Shown: positions 17,804-27,478, counted from the first letter of the stretch. The stretch is DNA of 64,000 nt from Acinetobacter venetianus RAG-1 = CIP 110063 (GCF_000368585.1 NZ_KB849556.1:249598-313597); one strand, 5' to 3'. Numbers and translations: made by a program. Notes: generated by a model from the sequence alone, not told the origin.

Positions 17804-18029
17804 GCTGGTTGATTAAACGGCCTTGATGTAAGCAATATCGTACATGGATTTAGTCCTACAGCGAATAGTCCAGTAAGACCAAAAGGTTTATTCTAAATAC
17901 ATCAGCACAGGGAAGCAGGAATGGAATTCCGATCTAAGGATAGCTAGCGCTGAGATGGAAAAGCATTATGGATATGATGCATGCGATGGACGCAAGATAA
18001 TAAAAAATGTGAAAGCACAACCTCATTTG
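17804..18029 (+). other. Non-coding gap, possible small RNA
   Basis: A 226-base stretch between convergent genes with no credible ORF on either strand. It contains the short inverted repeat GGAATGGAATTCC near 17921 and ends at the strong hairpin at 18030. A plus-strand RNA ending at that hairpin would be about 150-250 bases. I cannot match it to a known family, and no promoter is clear. It may equally be the 3' untranslated region of the EEP gene. Confidence 0.35.
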
Positions 18030-18064
18030 CCCGAGTTTCGTAGGATGCGAAACTCGGGTTTTAA
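18030..18064 (+). terminator. Strong terminator between the EEP gene and the acyltransferase gene
   Basis: CCCGAGTTTCG pairs perfectly with CGAAACTCGGG around TAGGATG, followed by TTTTAATTTTTT. It lies 227 bases after the EEP stop codon and 5 bases from the end of the minus-strand acyltransferase gene. Confidence 0.9.
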
Positions 18065-18068
18065 TTTT

Positions 18069-19004
18069 TTAATAGATCTTTTCATAACCCGCAGGTCGTG
18101 TTTTAAAACGACGGTGAAACCACATCCATTGTGTTGGTGCGATACGTAACTGCGCTTCAATGATTTTATTGACGCGAATGGCATCTTCAACCTCATCTTC
18201 GCTTGGCATGTTCTCAACCATAGGCTCAATCAGTACTTTGTATTTTGGATTGCGAATATCACCATATCGATAAAAATACAGTGGGATCGCAACGGCTTTT
18301 GAGATTTTTAATAAACGGCGATGTGCGGTAACGGTTGCCGCAGGAACACCAAAAAATGGAGCCATCACTCCTTGTTTCAAACCAAAGTCTTGATCTGGAC
18401 TATACCAAATCGCGCCTCCATCTTTTAAACGACGGACTAAGCCACGCATATCATCGTGATCAATTTGTTGTTGGTATATCGTGGCACGACAACGATAAAT
18501 CAGCATATCCAACATCGGATTATTTTGCGGACGATAAACCACATCAGGGTCAAAATATTGTGCGCATATATAACCTCCTGCATCGAGCAGCGTACTGTGT
18601 GTCCCTAACAGTAATATGCCTTTGCCTTGTGCTTTGGCTTGAGTGATATGTTCCAAACCTTCAATGCTATGCCGTCCTTTAAACCATTTTGGACAATACC
18701 AAGCATTTAATGTTTCAAATACACCTAACATCATATCGACAAAGACTTGCTTTGCTTGTGCTTCAACTTCAGCAGTTGACCATTCAGGAAAGCAAAGCTC
18801 TAAATTTCGTAGTGTCGTTTTGCGGCGCGATTTAAGTAAATGCCAGCATAATGTTGCCAAACCATGTGCCAATCGCCATTGAATAGCCCATGGCAAAATT
18901 GCCAATAACATAAGAAAAGTAATGGCGATCCAAATTTTCCAATACTTAGGAAGTAAAAACTCCCATTGAAATTCGCCAGGAATATAAGGCTGTTTTTGAC
19001 TCAT
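18069..19004 (-). CDS. LpxL/LpxM-type lysophospholipid (lipid A) acyltransferase
   Basis: A 311-residue member of the lipid A late acyltransferase family, which transfers an acyl chain from acyl-ACP to a lipid A precursor at the inner membrane. An N-terminal membrane helix covers residues 23-43. The catalytic HX4D motif is in LLLGTHSTLLDAGGY (about residues 133-147). Other family stretches are RKTTLRNLELCFPEWS, VVYRPQNNPMLD, and GGAIWYSPDQDFG. The C-terminus TQWMWFHRRFKTRP is typical. Whether it is the lauroyl (LpxL) or a later enzyme cannot be settled without alignment. It stands alone, divergent from the DUF4334 gene. Confidence 0.88.
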   Translation of the reverse strand: MSQKQPYIPGEFQWEFLLPKYWKIWIAITFLMLLAILPWAIQWRLAHGLATLCWHLLKSRRKTTLRNLELCFPEWSTAEVEAQAKQVFVDMMLGVFETLNAWYCPKWFKGRHSIEGLEHITQAKAQGKGILLLGTHSTLLDAGGYICAQYFDPDVVYRPQNNPMLDMLIYRCRATIYQQQIDHDDMRGLVRRLKDGGAIWYSPDQDFGLKQGVMAPFFGVPAATVTAHRRLLKISKAVAIPLYFYRYGDIRNPKYKVLIEPMVENMPSEDEVEDAIRVNKIIEAQLRIAPTQWMWFHRRFKTRPAGYEKIY

Positions 19005-19163
19005 AAACTTAGATGCGTGGATGATGTTAAATTTTGCAGCAGTGTAGCATGAAGTGAGCCTGAGAATATGCCAACAAGTTTTTGTTCGGCTGCTACTCGG
19101 CGGAAATTGAATGATAAGTTCTTTGCCTTTATTTTAGCTGTAATACAATGCAGATCACACCAG

Positions 19164-19181
19164 ACTCAATCCAGATTGAGT
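19164..19181 (+). repeat. Inverted repeat upstream of the DUF4334 gene
   Basis: ACTCAAT and ATTGAGT flank CCAG, a perfect 7-bp inverted repeat 30 bases before the start at 19212. It may be an operator or a leader hairpin; no matching regulator is adjacent. Confidence 0.35.
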
Positions 19182-19211
19182 TGAGGATCAATAAAACAAA
19201 AAAGGGAAGGG

Positions 19212-19757
19212 ATGATGAATATTCAGGAAATATCACAAGGAAAGAAAGTCGATGTTCAGAAAATGATCGAGTTTTATGATCAATTAGATGGGGTTGACTG
19301 TTCATTTATGTATGGTCGCTGGAAAGGATTTGAGGTAGAAACAGGTCATCCGATGAATGGACTATTGGAGCTGGCAAGCTGGTATGGGAAGCTATTTATT
19401 GATCAGGAAACGGTATATCCGCTAGTGATACTCAATACGAAGAAAACAGCATTATTTTTCCTTGATCCGAAATGGTTGCCTCTAAATATTGATTTTAGCC
19501 TTCTGAAAAATAACAGTAAGTATCTAGCTGGTGCTTTGAAACTATTAAAAACCAAAGACAGTAAAGCACGTTTAAGGATGACTGAGTTTCGAGGGACAAT
19601 ATCGGCGACAATGATTTATGATGAAAAGCCCATTCACGATGTGTTTCGAAAAATAGATGAGAATACCGTATTAGGCTGGATGGATCTAAAACAGCAAGCT
19701 CAGCCCTATTTTTTTATTCTGCAACGCGATAATCAAAGTTCGCTTTGCTTTGAATAA
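19212..19757 (+). CDS. GXWXG/DUF4334 domain protein
   Basis: A 181-residue protein with the GXWXG motif in FMYGRWKGFEVETGHP (GRWKG near residues 36-40) followed by a DUF4334-type domain: RLRMTEFRGTISATMIYDEKPIHDVFRKIDENTVLGWMD. The same two-domain arrangement occurs in small bacterial proteins of unknown function with a lipocalin-like beta fold. No signal peptide is present, so it should be cytoplasmic. Two adjacent ATGs (19212 and 19215) follow GGGAAGGG; either could start. The macrodomain gene follows on the same strand about 130 bases later. Confidence 0.85.
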   Translation: MMNIQEISQGKKVDVQKMIEFYDQLDGVDCSFMYGRWKGFEVETGHPMNGLLELASWYGKLFIDQETVYPLVILNTKKTALFFLDPKWLPLNIDFSLLKNNSKYLAGALKLLKTKDSKARLRMTEFRGTISATMIYDEKPIHDVFRKIDENTVLGWMDLKQQAQPYFFILQRDNQSSLCFE

Positions 19758-19890
19758 TCTCACTCTCTGTGAGGATTTATCTTTTGCAAATTGAATCTGA
19801 GATCAAGTTGTACTTACACTTTTTAAATCTAAAAAGATAAAGCGCATGCTTTTTGTCGATAGATCAATGACTACAAAACGGGAGCAAATC

Positions 19891-20436
19891 TTGAAAACGA
19901 TAAAAATAATCAAATGTGATATTACTCAAATTGCTGTGGAGGCGATTGTGAATGCAGCCAATACTTCTCTCTTAGGCGGTGGCGGTGTGGATGGTGCCAT
20001 TCATCGTAAAGGTGGCGCAGCGATTTTGGCAGATTGTCAAAAAATAAGAGCAAAGCAGGGAGGTTGTGCTGTTGGTGAAGCGGTGATGACGACAGCGGGA
20101 AATTTGCCTGCGAAATATGTCATTCATACCGCTGGACCGACTTGGGTCGATGGACAGCACGATGAGGCTTTATTATTGGAAAATGCTTATTTGAATAGTT
20201 TTAGATTGGCTGAAAGCTTGGAACTTAAATCTATCGCTTTTCCAAATATTTCAACAGGTATATATCGTTTTCCTAAACAGCTTGCCGCACAGATTGCATT
20301 TACAAGCATTGCTGATGAGCTTAGAAATGGACGAAGTGTAGAAGAGGTTATATTTGTTTGTTTTGATGATGAGAATTTTAATATGTATCAAGTAATCAAA
20401 AATGCACTGAAATTAGATGACATTGCAGTAATTTAA
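19891..20436 (+). CDS. Macrodomain protein (O-acetyl-ADP-ribose deacetylase, YmdB-like)
   Basis: About 181 residues forming one macrodomain. Key ADP-ribose-binding stretches are GDIT-like [31 protein letters not shown] at the N-terminus, [22 protein letters not shown], and [13 protein letters not shown]. Homologues deacetylate O-acetyl-ADP-ribose or remove ADP-ribose from proteins, and E. coli YmdB also modulates RNase III. An ATG lies upstream at 19846, but the family N-terminus MKT.. and a GGGAG at 19880-19884 point to TTG 19891. The longer start would add 15 residues without homology. It is in the cytoplasm and in a plus-strand pair with the DUF4334 gene. Confidence 0.88.
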   Translation: MKTIKIIKCDITQIAVEAIVNAANTSLLGGGGVDGAIHRKGGAAILADCQKIRAKQGGCAVGEAVMTTAGNLPAKYVIHTAGPTWVDGQHDEALLLENAYLNSFRLAESLELKSIAFPNISTGIYRFPKQLAAQIAFTSIADELRNGRSVEEVIFVCFDDENFNMYQVIKNALKLDDIAVI

Positions 20437-20441
20437 ATCGA

Positions 20442-20464
20442 GCACCTATCTCAATGATAGGTGC
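20442..20464 (+). terminator. Hairpin between the convergent macrodomain and uup genes
   Basis: GCACCTATC and GATAGGTGC form a 9-bp stem around TCAAT. Neither strand has a good T tract (TGATTT on plus, TCGATTT on minus), so it is a weak or Rho-assisted terminator for one or both genes. Confidence 0.5.
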
Positions 20465-20476
20465 CTGATGATTTAA

Positions 20477-22378
20477 TTATCCTTTAGATGCGTTTTCTAA
20501 CTCATCCCAACGCTCTAATTTTTCTAGCAATAATTCTTCGATTTCTGCTAAACGTTGACTTGCTGAAGTTGCGGCATTCGCATCCGAAACAAACCATGAA
20601 CCATCTGCTAATTTTTCTGATAGTTCAGTTTGTTCAGTTTCTAGTTTTTCAATCTCAGCTGGAAGTTGTTCTAACTCACGCTGATCCTTATAACTGAGTT
20701 TTACTTTTTTCGGTGCAGCTGTTGCTGCCGCAGCTTCAGCTTTGGCTTGTGCTTTTTTTACATCACTTTTTTGATCTACGACTTTCTGATCTGGGCGTTG
20801 CTCCAAGTAATCTTGGTAACCACCGATGTACTCGTCAATGTTGCCTTTACCATCGAATACCCATGTTGAAGTCACGACATTATCCATAAATGCACGGTCA
20901 TGCGAGATCAGTAATAGCGTACCTTTGTATTCTGAAAGTAATTCTTCAAGCAGCTCTAAAGTCACCATGTCGAGATCATTGGTTGGCTCATCCATCACGA
21001 TTAAGTTTGATGGTTTAAGTAACAGTTTCGCCAATAAAATACGATTTCGTTCGCCACCTGAAAGTGCTTTAACAGGTGTACGCGCACGCTCAGGTGAGAA
21101 TAGAAAGTCTTGCAAATAACTGTAAATATGGCGGCGGTTTCCATTCACATCAACGTAATCAGAACCTTCCGAAACGTTTGCCATGACACTTTTTTCAAGG
21201 TCAAGTGCATTACGTAATTGATCGAAATAGGCGACTTCAAGTTGTGTGCCTGTTTTTACTGATCCACCGTGCTCAATTTCACCTAAGATCGCTTTGATCA
21301 AGGTGGTTTTACCGACACCGTTATCACCAACTAAGCCAATACGATCGCCACGAAGTACAATTGCAGAGAAGTCTTTAATCAATGGTTTATGATCATAGCT
21401 GACACTTAAGTGTTCTATTTCAAAAACGAGTTTTCCTGAACGATTGGCTTCTTGTGCCGCCATCGTTACTTTGCCTTGCTGCGAACGACGAGCTTTAGAT
21501 TGTTCACGTAGGTCTTTTAATGCGCGAACACGTCCCTCATTACGAGTACGGCGCGCTTTAATGCCTTGACGAATCCATGCTTCTTCTTCTGCTAGCTTTT
21601 TATCAAATAAAGCATTTTGTTTTTCTTCTGCTTCCATTTGTTGTGCTTTAAGTTCGAGATAGCGTGAATAGTTACCTTCGTAACCACGCAAAATACCTCG
21701 GTCAAGCTCCACAATACGTGTTGCGATGCTGTCAACAAATGAACGGTCATGCGAAATGAATAGTAATGTGAGATTGTTTTGATCGAGTAAGAATTTTTCT
21801 AACCATTCGATACTTTCAACGTCTAAATGGTTGGTTGGCTCATCGAGTAGTAATACATCTGGTTGAGTCAACAGGGCGCGTGCAAGTAGTACACGGCGCT
21901 TACGACCACCTGAAAGGTCTGCTAAATCGGCATTTGGGTCAAGTCCCATTTTACCTAAGATGGTATTCACTTTGTTTTCAAGCGCCCAACCATCAAGCTG
22001 ATCGAGTTTATGTTGCAACATACCCATACGATCGCAGGCTTCCATATCGCCGAGTACGCAGGCATCACTTGCTTCATGGTATTCTTTGAGTACTGTTGCA
22101 GCTTCGCCTGCGCCGTCAGCAACAATATCAGCTACTTTGCCTGAATCCATTGGCACATCTTGGGCTAACATTGAAACAGTTAAGCCATTTTGAATCGAAA
22201 CTTCACCCGTATCGGGCAATAAACTTCCCTCAATCAGTTTTAATAAAGTAGACTTACCTTCACCATTACGGCCAATCAAACAGACTCGCTCGCCACGTTC
22301 TAGATTAAAGTGCGCGCCGTCGAGTAGGGCAGGTCCGCCAAATGCGAGATGGACATCCCTTAAAGTAATATAGGCCAT
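20477..22378 (-). CDS. uup: ABC-F family ATPase Uup
   Basis: A 633-residue soluble protein with two ABC ATPase domains. The first Walker A is GRNGEGKST (about residues 36-44) and signature LSGGRKRR; the second is GDNGVGKTT (about 351-359) and LSGGERNR. Both Walker B boxes end in DEPTN. A linker helix pair lies between the domains, and the Uup-type C-terminal coiled coil runs from about residue 545 to 630. There are no membrane segments. ABC-F proteins act on the ribosome; Uup is linked to suppression of transposon excision and to ribosome assembly. It is divergent from slyX with a 32-base gap between start codons. Confidence 0.95.
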   Translation of the reverse strand: MAYITLRDVHLAFGGPALLDGAHFNLERGERVCLIGRNGEGKSTLLKLIEGSLLPDTGEVSIQNGLTVSMLAQDVPMDSGKVADIVADGAGEAATVLKEYHEASDACVLGDMEACDRMGMLQHKLDQLDGWALENKVNTILGKMGLDPNADLADLSGGRKRRVLLARALLTQPDVLLLDEPTNHLDVESIEWLEKFLLDQNNLTLLFISHDRSFVDSIATRIVELDRGILRGYEGNYSRYLELKAQQMEAEEKQNALFDKKLAEEEAWIRQGIKARRTRNEGRVRALKDLREQSKARRSQQGKVTMAAQEANRSGKLVFEIEHLSVSYDHKPLIKDFSAIVLRGDRIGLVGDNGVGKTTLIKAILGEIEHGGSVKTGTQLEVAYFDQLRNALDLEKSVMANVSEGSDYVDVNGNRRHIYSYLQDFLFSPERARTPVKALSGGERNRILLAKLLLKPSNLIVMDEPTNDLDMVTLELLEELLSEYKGTLLLISHDRAFMDNVVTSTWVFDGKGNIDEYIGGYQDYLEQRPDQKVVDQKSDVKKAQAKAEAAAATAAPKKVKLSYKDQRELEQLPAEIEKLETEQTELSEKLADGSWFVSDANAATSASQRLAEIEELLLEKLERWDELENASKG

Positions 22379-22410
22379 AATGTTTCCTAAAAGTTCAGAT
22401 GAGGTCTGAA

Positions 22411-22656
22411 ATGACTAAACAACATAATTTTGATGATCACGCGTCATTTTCCGCACCCATTGAAGATTTGCAAGTCCGAATTGCATTTTTAGATGATTTA
22501 GTTGAACAGTTAAATCAACAATTGGCAATTCAGACCAAAGAAATAGCTGATTTAAAAAAACAAATGCAAATTTTGTATCAACGTGTTGAAGCATCCGATT
22601 TATCTGAAGGAATTGTACCTTTTGATCCGATGAGTAATAAACCACCGCATTATTAA
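22411..22656 (+). CDS. slyX: SlyX family protein
   Basis: An 81-residue SlyX-like protein: a coiled coil from about residue 15 to 55 (IEDLQVRIAFLDDLVEQLN then L..QT.EI..LKKQ...LY.R) and the conserved C-terminal PPHY. The function is unknown. An upstream ATG at 22399 is in frame, but GAGG at 22401-22404 is placed for ATG 22411. The gene is divergent from uup. Confidence 0.88.
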   Translation: MTKQHNFDDHASFSAPIEDLQVRIAFLDDLVEQLNQQLAIQTKEIADLKKQMQILYQRVEASDLSEGIVPFDPMSNKPPHY

Positions 22657-22710
22657 TATATGGCAAGCGTGAAACTTGCCATATTTTGTCTTTTATTTGA
22701 CAGTTTAATA

Positions 22711-23721
22711 TTAAAAACCATGCAGTACGATTTTACCTTTCGTTGAGCCACTTTCGATTTGTAGATGTGCTTGTTTGAGGTTCTCTGCATTAATTGGAGA
22801 TAAAACTTGGGTTACTGTGGTTTTAATTTTACCAGCATCTACAAGTGTTGAAATTTGATTAAGCAGCTCACTTTGTTTGATCATATCTTCAGTTTGATAC
22901 ATTGAGCGTGTGAACATAAATTCCCAATGAATCGACACTGACTTTGATTTAAAGGGCTTAATGTCTAATTGCTCAGGGTCATCAATCAAGCCGAAATGCC
23001 CTTGAGGGGCGATCAGTTGTGCAATATCAGGTAAATGTTGATCGGTTTGAGTGGTTGAAAATACATACGTTGGTGCATTTAGACCGAGCTTGGTTATTTG
23101 CTCTGCTAAGGGTTGACGGTGGTCTAAAACAAAATCTGCACCGAGCTGTTTGACCCATTCGGCTGTTTCAGGACGAGAGGCAGTACTTATAATTGTTAAA
23201 TTAGTTAATTGCTTGAGCAGTTGGATAGCCATTGAACCTACACCACCAGCACCACCAATCACCAAGATAGTAGTATTTAAAGGTGATGAAGTCGGTACTT
23301 TTAAACGATCAAACAACATTTCCCATGCAGTGATTGCCGTCAAAGGTAAGGCCGCTGCTTCAATAGTATCGATCGACTTTGGTTTATGACCAACAATACG
23401 TTCATCCACTAAATGCAATTCGCTGTTGCTACCTTGACGATTCAGTGCGCCTGCATACCAAACAATATCTCCAACTTTAAATAATGTTACTTCCTCGCCG
23501 ATAGCTTTGACGACACCGACAGCATCCCACCCTAAAACTTTCCATTGATTGTGTTCAGGATTTACGTTGTGACGAATTTTGGTATCAACTGGATTTACAG
23601 AAACTGCTTGAACGCGAATGAGTAAGTCATGACCTTGTGCGGTTGGTGCATCAATTTCAATATCAATGAGCGCACTTGTAGATGAGATAGGACTTGCTTT
23701 TTGATATGCCACAGCTTTCAT
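22711..23721 (-). CDS. Zinc-type alcohol dehydrogenase-like NADPH oxidoreductase (MDR superfamily)
   Basis: A 336-residue medium-chain dehydrogenase/reductase. The GroES-like N-terminal domain lacks the usual catalytic zinc cysteines (VSVNPVDTKIR..., then GWDAVGVV.A.G), which is normal in the quinone-oxidoreductase-like group. The Rossmann motif is VIGGAGGVGSMAIQLLKQL (about residues 153-171). It probably reduces quinones or electrophilic carbonyls with NAD(P)H in the cytoplasm. It is divergent from an HxlR regulator 100 bases away, an arrangement known for HxlR proteins that control oxidoreductases in response to electrophiles. Confidence 0.87.
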   Translation of the reverse strand: MKAVAYQKASPISSTSALIDIEIDAPTAQGHDLLIRVQAVSVNPVDTKIRHNVNPEHNQWKVLGWDAVGVVKAIGEEVTLFKVGDIVWYAGALNRQGSNSELHLVDERIVGHKPKSIDTIEAAALPLTAITAWEMLFDRLKVPTSSPLNTTILVIGGAGGVGSMAIQLLKQLTNLTIISTASRPETAEWVKQLGADFVLDHRQPLAEQITKLGLNAPTYVFSTTQTDQHLPDIAQLIAPQGHFGLIDDPEQLDIKPFKSKSVSIHWEFMFTRSMYQTEDMIKQSELLNQISTLVDAGKIKTTVTQVLSPINAENLKQAHLQIESGSTKGKIVLHGF

Positions 23722-23749
23722 GATGGTGATTCCTCTTGTTCGGAATTTG

Positions 23750-23764
23750 AGCTTAGCGTAAGCT
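23750..23764 (+). repeat. Perfect inverted repeat in the MDR/HxlR promoter region
   Basis: AGCTTA and TAAGCT flank GCG, 29 bases from the MDR start codon. A second, imperfect repeat AGTGTC-N6-GATACT lies at 23798-23815 just before the HxlR start. Either could be the HxlR operator. Confidence 0.45.
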
Positions 23765-23820
23765 TAGATTATGTGACTACACACAAATAACGCTCATAGT
23801 GTCAAAAAGGATACTGTTGT

Positions 23821-24183
23821 ATGGCAAAAGCACGACATTCGAGTTTTGATTGCTCACCTGGTTGTTCTGTTGAAGCCGCCATTAGCTTGATTGATGGAAA
23901 GTGGAAATGCGTTATTCTCTGGCATTTATTAAATGAAGGTACATTACGGTTTAACGAAATTCGAAAACGTATTCCTTCTATTACACAGAGAATGTTGACC
24001 AATCAACTTCGTGAGTTAGAACAAGATGGCATTATTCACCGTGAGGTCTATCCTCAGGTTCCCCCTAAAGTTGAATATTGTTTAACTGATTTTGGCCATA
24101 GTTTAGAGCATATTTTATTGGCTCTAAAAAGTTGGGGAGATGCTCATATTGATCAGTTCGGTAAAATAACTTCAGTTGAATAA
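23821..24183 (+). CDS. HxlR family winged-helix regulator
   Basis: A 120-residue HxlR-type regulator: SLIDGKWKCVILWHLLNEGTLRFNEIRKRIPSITQRMLTNQLRELEQDGIIHREVY then PPKVEYCLTDFG. Two cysteines, near residues 11 and 15 (FDCSPGCSVE), precede the wing-helix domain. An N-terminal Cys at this place is the thiol switch in YodB and QorR relatives, so redox or electrophile sensing is plausible. It is divergent from the MDR oxidoreductase gene, its likely target, and probably represses its own promoter too. Confidence 0.92.
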   Translation: MAKARHSSFDCSPGCSVEAAISLIDGKWKCVILWHLLNEGTLRFNEIRKRIPSITQRMLTNQLRELEQDGIIHREVYPQVPPKVEYCLTDFGHSLEHILLALKSWGDAHIDQFGKITSVE

Positions 24184-24337
24184 AATAAATCGAAGTAGTT
24201 ATAGATGATGAAGTATCATTTTATATAAATAGATCGATTTCTAGTTTATAAATGAATTGAGTAATATTTTTAGGTTGTAACTTGCCTTTTTTATTCAACT
24301 TATGTAACGCTAATAAAAGGATGTTTTGGGCGACATT

Positions 24338-24787
24338 ATGAGTAATATTGGAATTTGGATAACGGTTGCGATTGTACTTTTTGTACTGGGTTCAATTTTT
24401 GGCTTGCGTGTAAGTCCGAGAGAAAAGGCACTAGGATTAATGCGTGATCAAGCACGAAAAATGGGACTACATCCGCGTTTAATTGTTGCTCCAGAATGGA
24501 CAAAAGTTCCAATGGCTTCAGAAAAACGTGCCAGCATGGTGGCTTATTATAGTGTGCTAATTCCAGATGCACGCTTAGCGCTGATGCGAGCAAGAGTGGT
24601 TGATGGCAAGCTACAAGTGGTGCAAGGTGATCAGAAATTTAATGATTTACCCATTGCATTAACAGGAGTTTATGCTATTGATATGCAGGCTAACTGTGTC
24701 GGGCTTTATTGGGATGAAGAAACAGACCTGAGAGCGACACAGCTTGACGATATGAAAGCTTATTTACATGAATTGGCGAAGCGCTAA
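24338..24787 (+). CDS. Conserved hypothetical membrane-anchored protein upstream of topA
   Basis: A 149-residue protein: one N-terminal membrane segment (about residues 4-22, IGIWITVAIVLFVLGSIFGL) and a soluble cytoplasmic domain of about 125 residues (RVSPREKALGLMRDQARKMGLHPRLI, then VPMASEKRASMVAYYSVLI). I recognise no named domain. The open frame begins with TTG at 24326, but ATG 24338 gives the natural N-terminus MSNIGIW. It precedes topA by 33 bases on the same strand and is probably cotranscribed with it. Confidence 0.75.
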   Translation: MSNIGIWITVAIVLFVLGSIFGLRVSPREKALGLMRDQARKMGLHPRLIVAPEWTKVPMASEKRASMVAYYSVLIPDARLALMRARVVDGKLQVVQGDQKFNDLPIALTGVYAIDMQANCVGLYWDEETDLRATQLDDMKAYLHELAKR

Positions 24788-24820
24788 TTCTTTGATTGAT
24801 CATAGGAATTTTTTTTAATT

Positions 24821-27460
24821 ATGGCGAATACCCCACGCTCTGCTTCAAAAAGCACAGCAGCTTCAACATCTGCTGCAAATAAACGTGCCTTAGTGATTGT
24901 GGAGTCGCCTGCAAAAGCGAAAACCATTAATAAATATTTAGGCTCACAATTTGTTGTGAAGTCATCGGTCGGTCACGTACGTGATTTACCTACAGGTGGC
25001 GGTGCAAAATCAACAGAAAAGAAGCCAGCTACACGAACCAAGCTCACAGAAGAACAAAAAGCTGAGAAAGCTCAAAGTGCATTGATCAACCGTATGGGGG
25101 TTGATCCTGAACATGATTGGATTGCACATTATGAAGTGCTTCCAGGTAAAGAAAATGTTGTTGCTGAATTAAAAAAGCTCGCTAAAGATGCCGATGCCAT
25201 CTATCTCGCAACGGATTTGGATAGAGAAGGGGAAGCAATCGCTTGGCATTTGCGTGAAGTGATTGGCGGTGATGACAGTCGTTACCATCGTGTTGTATTT
25301 AACGAAATTACCAAAAATGCGATTCAAGAAGCGTTTAAACAGCCAACACGTCTTGATTTAAACCGTGTAAACGCACAACAAGCACGTCGATTCCTTGACC
25401 GTGTTGTTGGTTTCATGGTGTCACCACTATTGTGGGAAAAAATTGCGCGTGGACTTTCAGCAGGACGTGTTCAGTCTGTTGCGGTGAAACTGGTCGTTGA
25501 GCGTGAACGTGAAATTCGTGCATTTATTCCAGAAGAATATTGGCAAGTCTTTGCAGACACCTTGTCTAAGAAAGATGACATTCGTTTAGAAGCCGTTCGA
25601 CAAGCAGGTAAAACGCTTAAGCTTAAAAATAAAGCTGAAACTGATGCATTACTCAATGTATTAAAAGACGCAGAATATAAAGTTGCGTTACGCGAAGATA
25701 AACCGACTAAGGTAAACCCAAGCGCACCTTATATCACTTCAACCTTACAACAAGCAGCCAGTACACGCTTAGGTTTCTCTGTAAAGAAAACCATGATGCT
25801 TGCGCAACGCTTGTATGAAGGCGGTTTTATTACTTATATGCGTACTGACTCAACCTTTTTGAGTGATGACGCTGTGAATATGGTACGTAATCATATTCAA
25901 CAAAGCTTTGGTGACAAATACCTACCGGCGAAACCAAATCGTTATGGCAATAAAGCAGGCGCACAAGAAGCCCACGAAGCAATCCGTCCATCAGATGTAG
26001 TTTTGACGGGTGACAAGCTTGCAGGCGTAGAACGTGATGCTCAGCGTTTATATGATTTAATTTGGCGTCAATTCGTTGCGTGTCAAATGACACCAGCTGA
26101 ATATTTATCATCAACTTTAACAGTTGAAGCGGCAAATGTTGAATTGAAAGCCAAAGGTCGTACTTTAGTGTTTGATGGCTTTACCCGCGTTCGTGGTGCC
26201 AATAAATCTGATGATGATATTTTATTGCCTGCGGTAAAAGTGGGTGAAGTGCTTAAGCTAGAGAAGCTTGATCCGAGTCAACATTTTACTAAACCACCTG
26301 CACGCTTTACTGAAGCATCTTTGGTGAAAGAGTTAGAGAAAAAAGGCATTGGTCGTCCATCGACTTACGCTGCGATTATCTCGACGATTCAAGAACGGGG
26401 TTATGTAAAGCTTGAAAACCGTCGTCTGTTTGCAGAAAAGATGGGTGAGATCGTTACTGATCGTTTGGATGAAAGTTTTAACAACCTGATGAATTATGCT
26501 TTTACAGCAGATTTAGAAGGACAGTTAGACCGCGTTGCGACAGGTGAACGTAATTGGAAAGAGTTACTCGATACATTCTACGGTGATTTTAAAAAGCGTT
26601 TGACCAATGCACAGGGGGAAAACGGTATGCGCCGTAATCAGCCTGTTGAAGTTGCAGATGTGCCATGTCCTGAATGTTCGCGTCCAATGCAAGTCCGTAC
26701 AGGAACGACAGGTGTGTTTTTAGGATGTTCTGGTTATAACTTGCCACCAAAAGAACGTTGTAAAGGTACGCTCAATTTAACCCCTGTAGAATCTTTAGCA
26801 GCATTATCAGATGATGATGGTGCAGAAACTGCAGACTTAATGTCCAAACATCGTTGTCCTAAGTGTGGGACGGCAATGGATAGCTATGTGGTTGATGGTG
26901 GTCGTAAACTTCATGTCTGTGGTAATAACCCTGATTGTGATGGCTACGAGCTTGAAGAAGGCGAATTCAAAATCAAGGGTTATGATGGCCCAACCATTCC
27001 ATGTGATAAATGTGATGGTGAGATGCAGTTGAAAACAGGTCGTTTTGGTCCATACTTCGCTTGTTCTAGCTGTGATAACACGCGTAAGGTATTGAAAAAT
27101 GGTCAGCCTGCGCCGCCGCGTGTTGACCCAATCAAAATGGAACACCTGCGCTCAACCAAGCATGATGATTTCTTCGTTTTACGTGATGGCGCAGCGGGTC
27201 TATTCTTGGCGGCAAGTAAATTCCCGAAAATTCGAGAGACGCGTGCACCAAAAGTTGCGGAGCTGCGCAGTGTTGCAGATCAGCTCGATCCTAAATATCA
27301 ATTCTTATTGCAAGCGCCTGATGTTGACCCAGAAGGAAATGCAACTGTAGTGAAATTTAGTCGTAAGAACCAAGCACAATATGTAGGTTCTGAAACAGCA
27401 GAAGGTAAGCAAACCAAGTGGAGCTTAGTTTTCCAAGATGGAAAATGGGTGGAAGGCTAA
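24821..27460 (+). CDS. topA: DNA topoisomerase I (omega protein)
   Basis: An 879-residue type IA topoisomerase that relaxes negative supercoils. The TOPRIM domain spans residues 25-170 ([14 protein letters not shown] with catalytic Glu, then [17 protein letters not shown] with the Asp-x-Asp pair). The active Tyr is near residue 339 in [15 protein letters not shown]. The C-terminus holds three four-cysteine zinc ribbons (starting [18 protein letters not shown] and PCDKCDGEM) and a final domain of about 120 residues. Length is typical. A 19-residue Ser/Thr/Ala-rich N-terminal extension precedes the TOPRIM start. A terminator follows at 27479. Confidence 0.97.
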   Translation: MANTPRSASKSTAASTSAANKRALVIVESPAKAKTINKYLGSQFVVKSSVGHVRDLPTGGGAKSTEKKPATRTKLTEEQKAEKAQSALINRMGVDPEHDWIAHYEVLPGKENVVAELKKLAKDADAIYLATDLDREGEAIAWHLREVIGGDDSRYHRVVFNEITKNAIQEAFKQPTRLDLNRVNAQQARRFLDRVVGFMVSPLLWEKIARGLSAGRVQSVAVKLVVEREREIRAFIPEEYWQVFADTLSKKDDIRLEAVRQAGKTLKLKNKAETDALLNVLKDAEYKVALREDKPTKVNPSAPYITSTLQQAASTRLGFSVKKTMMLAQRLYEGGFITYMRTDSTFLSDDAVNMVRNHIQQSFGDKYLPAKPNRYGNKAGAQEAHEAIRPSDVVLTGDKLAGVERDAQRLYDLIWRQFVACQMTPAEYLSSTLTVEAANVELKAKGRTLVFDGFTRVRGANKSDDDILLPAVKVGEVLKLEKLDPSQHFTKPPARFTEASLVKELEKKGIGRPSTYAAIISTIQERGYVKLENRRLFAEKMGEIVTDRLDESFNNLMNYAFTADLEGQLDRVATGERNWKELLDTFYGDFKKRLTNAQGENGMRRNQPVEVADVPCPECSRPMQVRTGTTGVFLGCSGYNLPPKERCKGTLNLTPVESLAALSDDDGAETADLMSKHRCPKCGTAMDSYVVDGGRKLHVCGNNPDCDGYELEEGEFKIKGYDGPTIPCDKCDGEMQLKTGRFGPYFACSSCDNTRKVLKNGQPAPPRVDPIKMEHLRSTKHDDFFVLRDGAAGLFLAASKFPKIRETRAPKVAELRSVADQLDPKYQFLLQAPDVDPEGNATVVKFSRKNQAQYVGSETAEGKQTKWSLVFQDGKWVEG

Positions 27461-27478
27461 AGTAGAAATATTCAAAAA

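Noticed and set aside
17955..18149. A 64-codon plus-strand ORF across the terminator at 18030
   Set aside because: It reads through a strong terminator into the acyltransferase gene in antisense, and the composition is not protein-like. Treated as non-coding.
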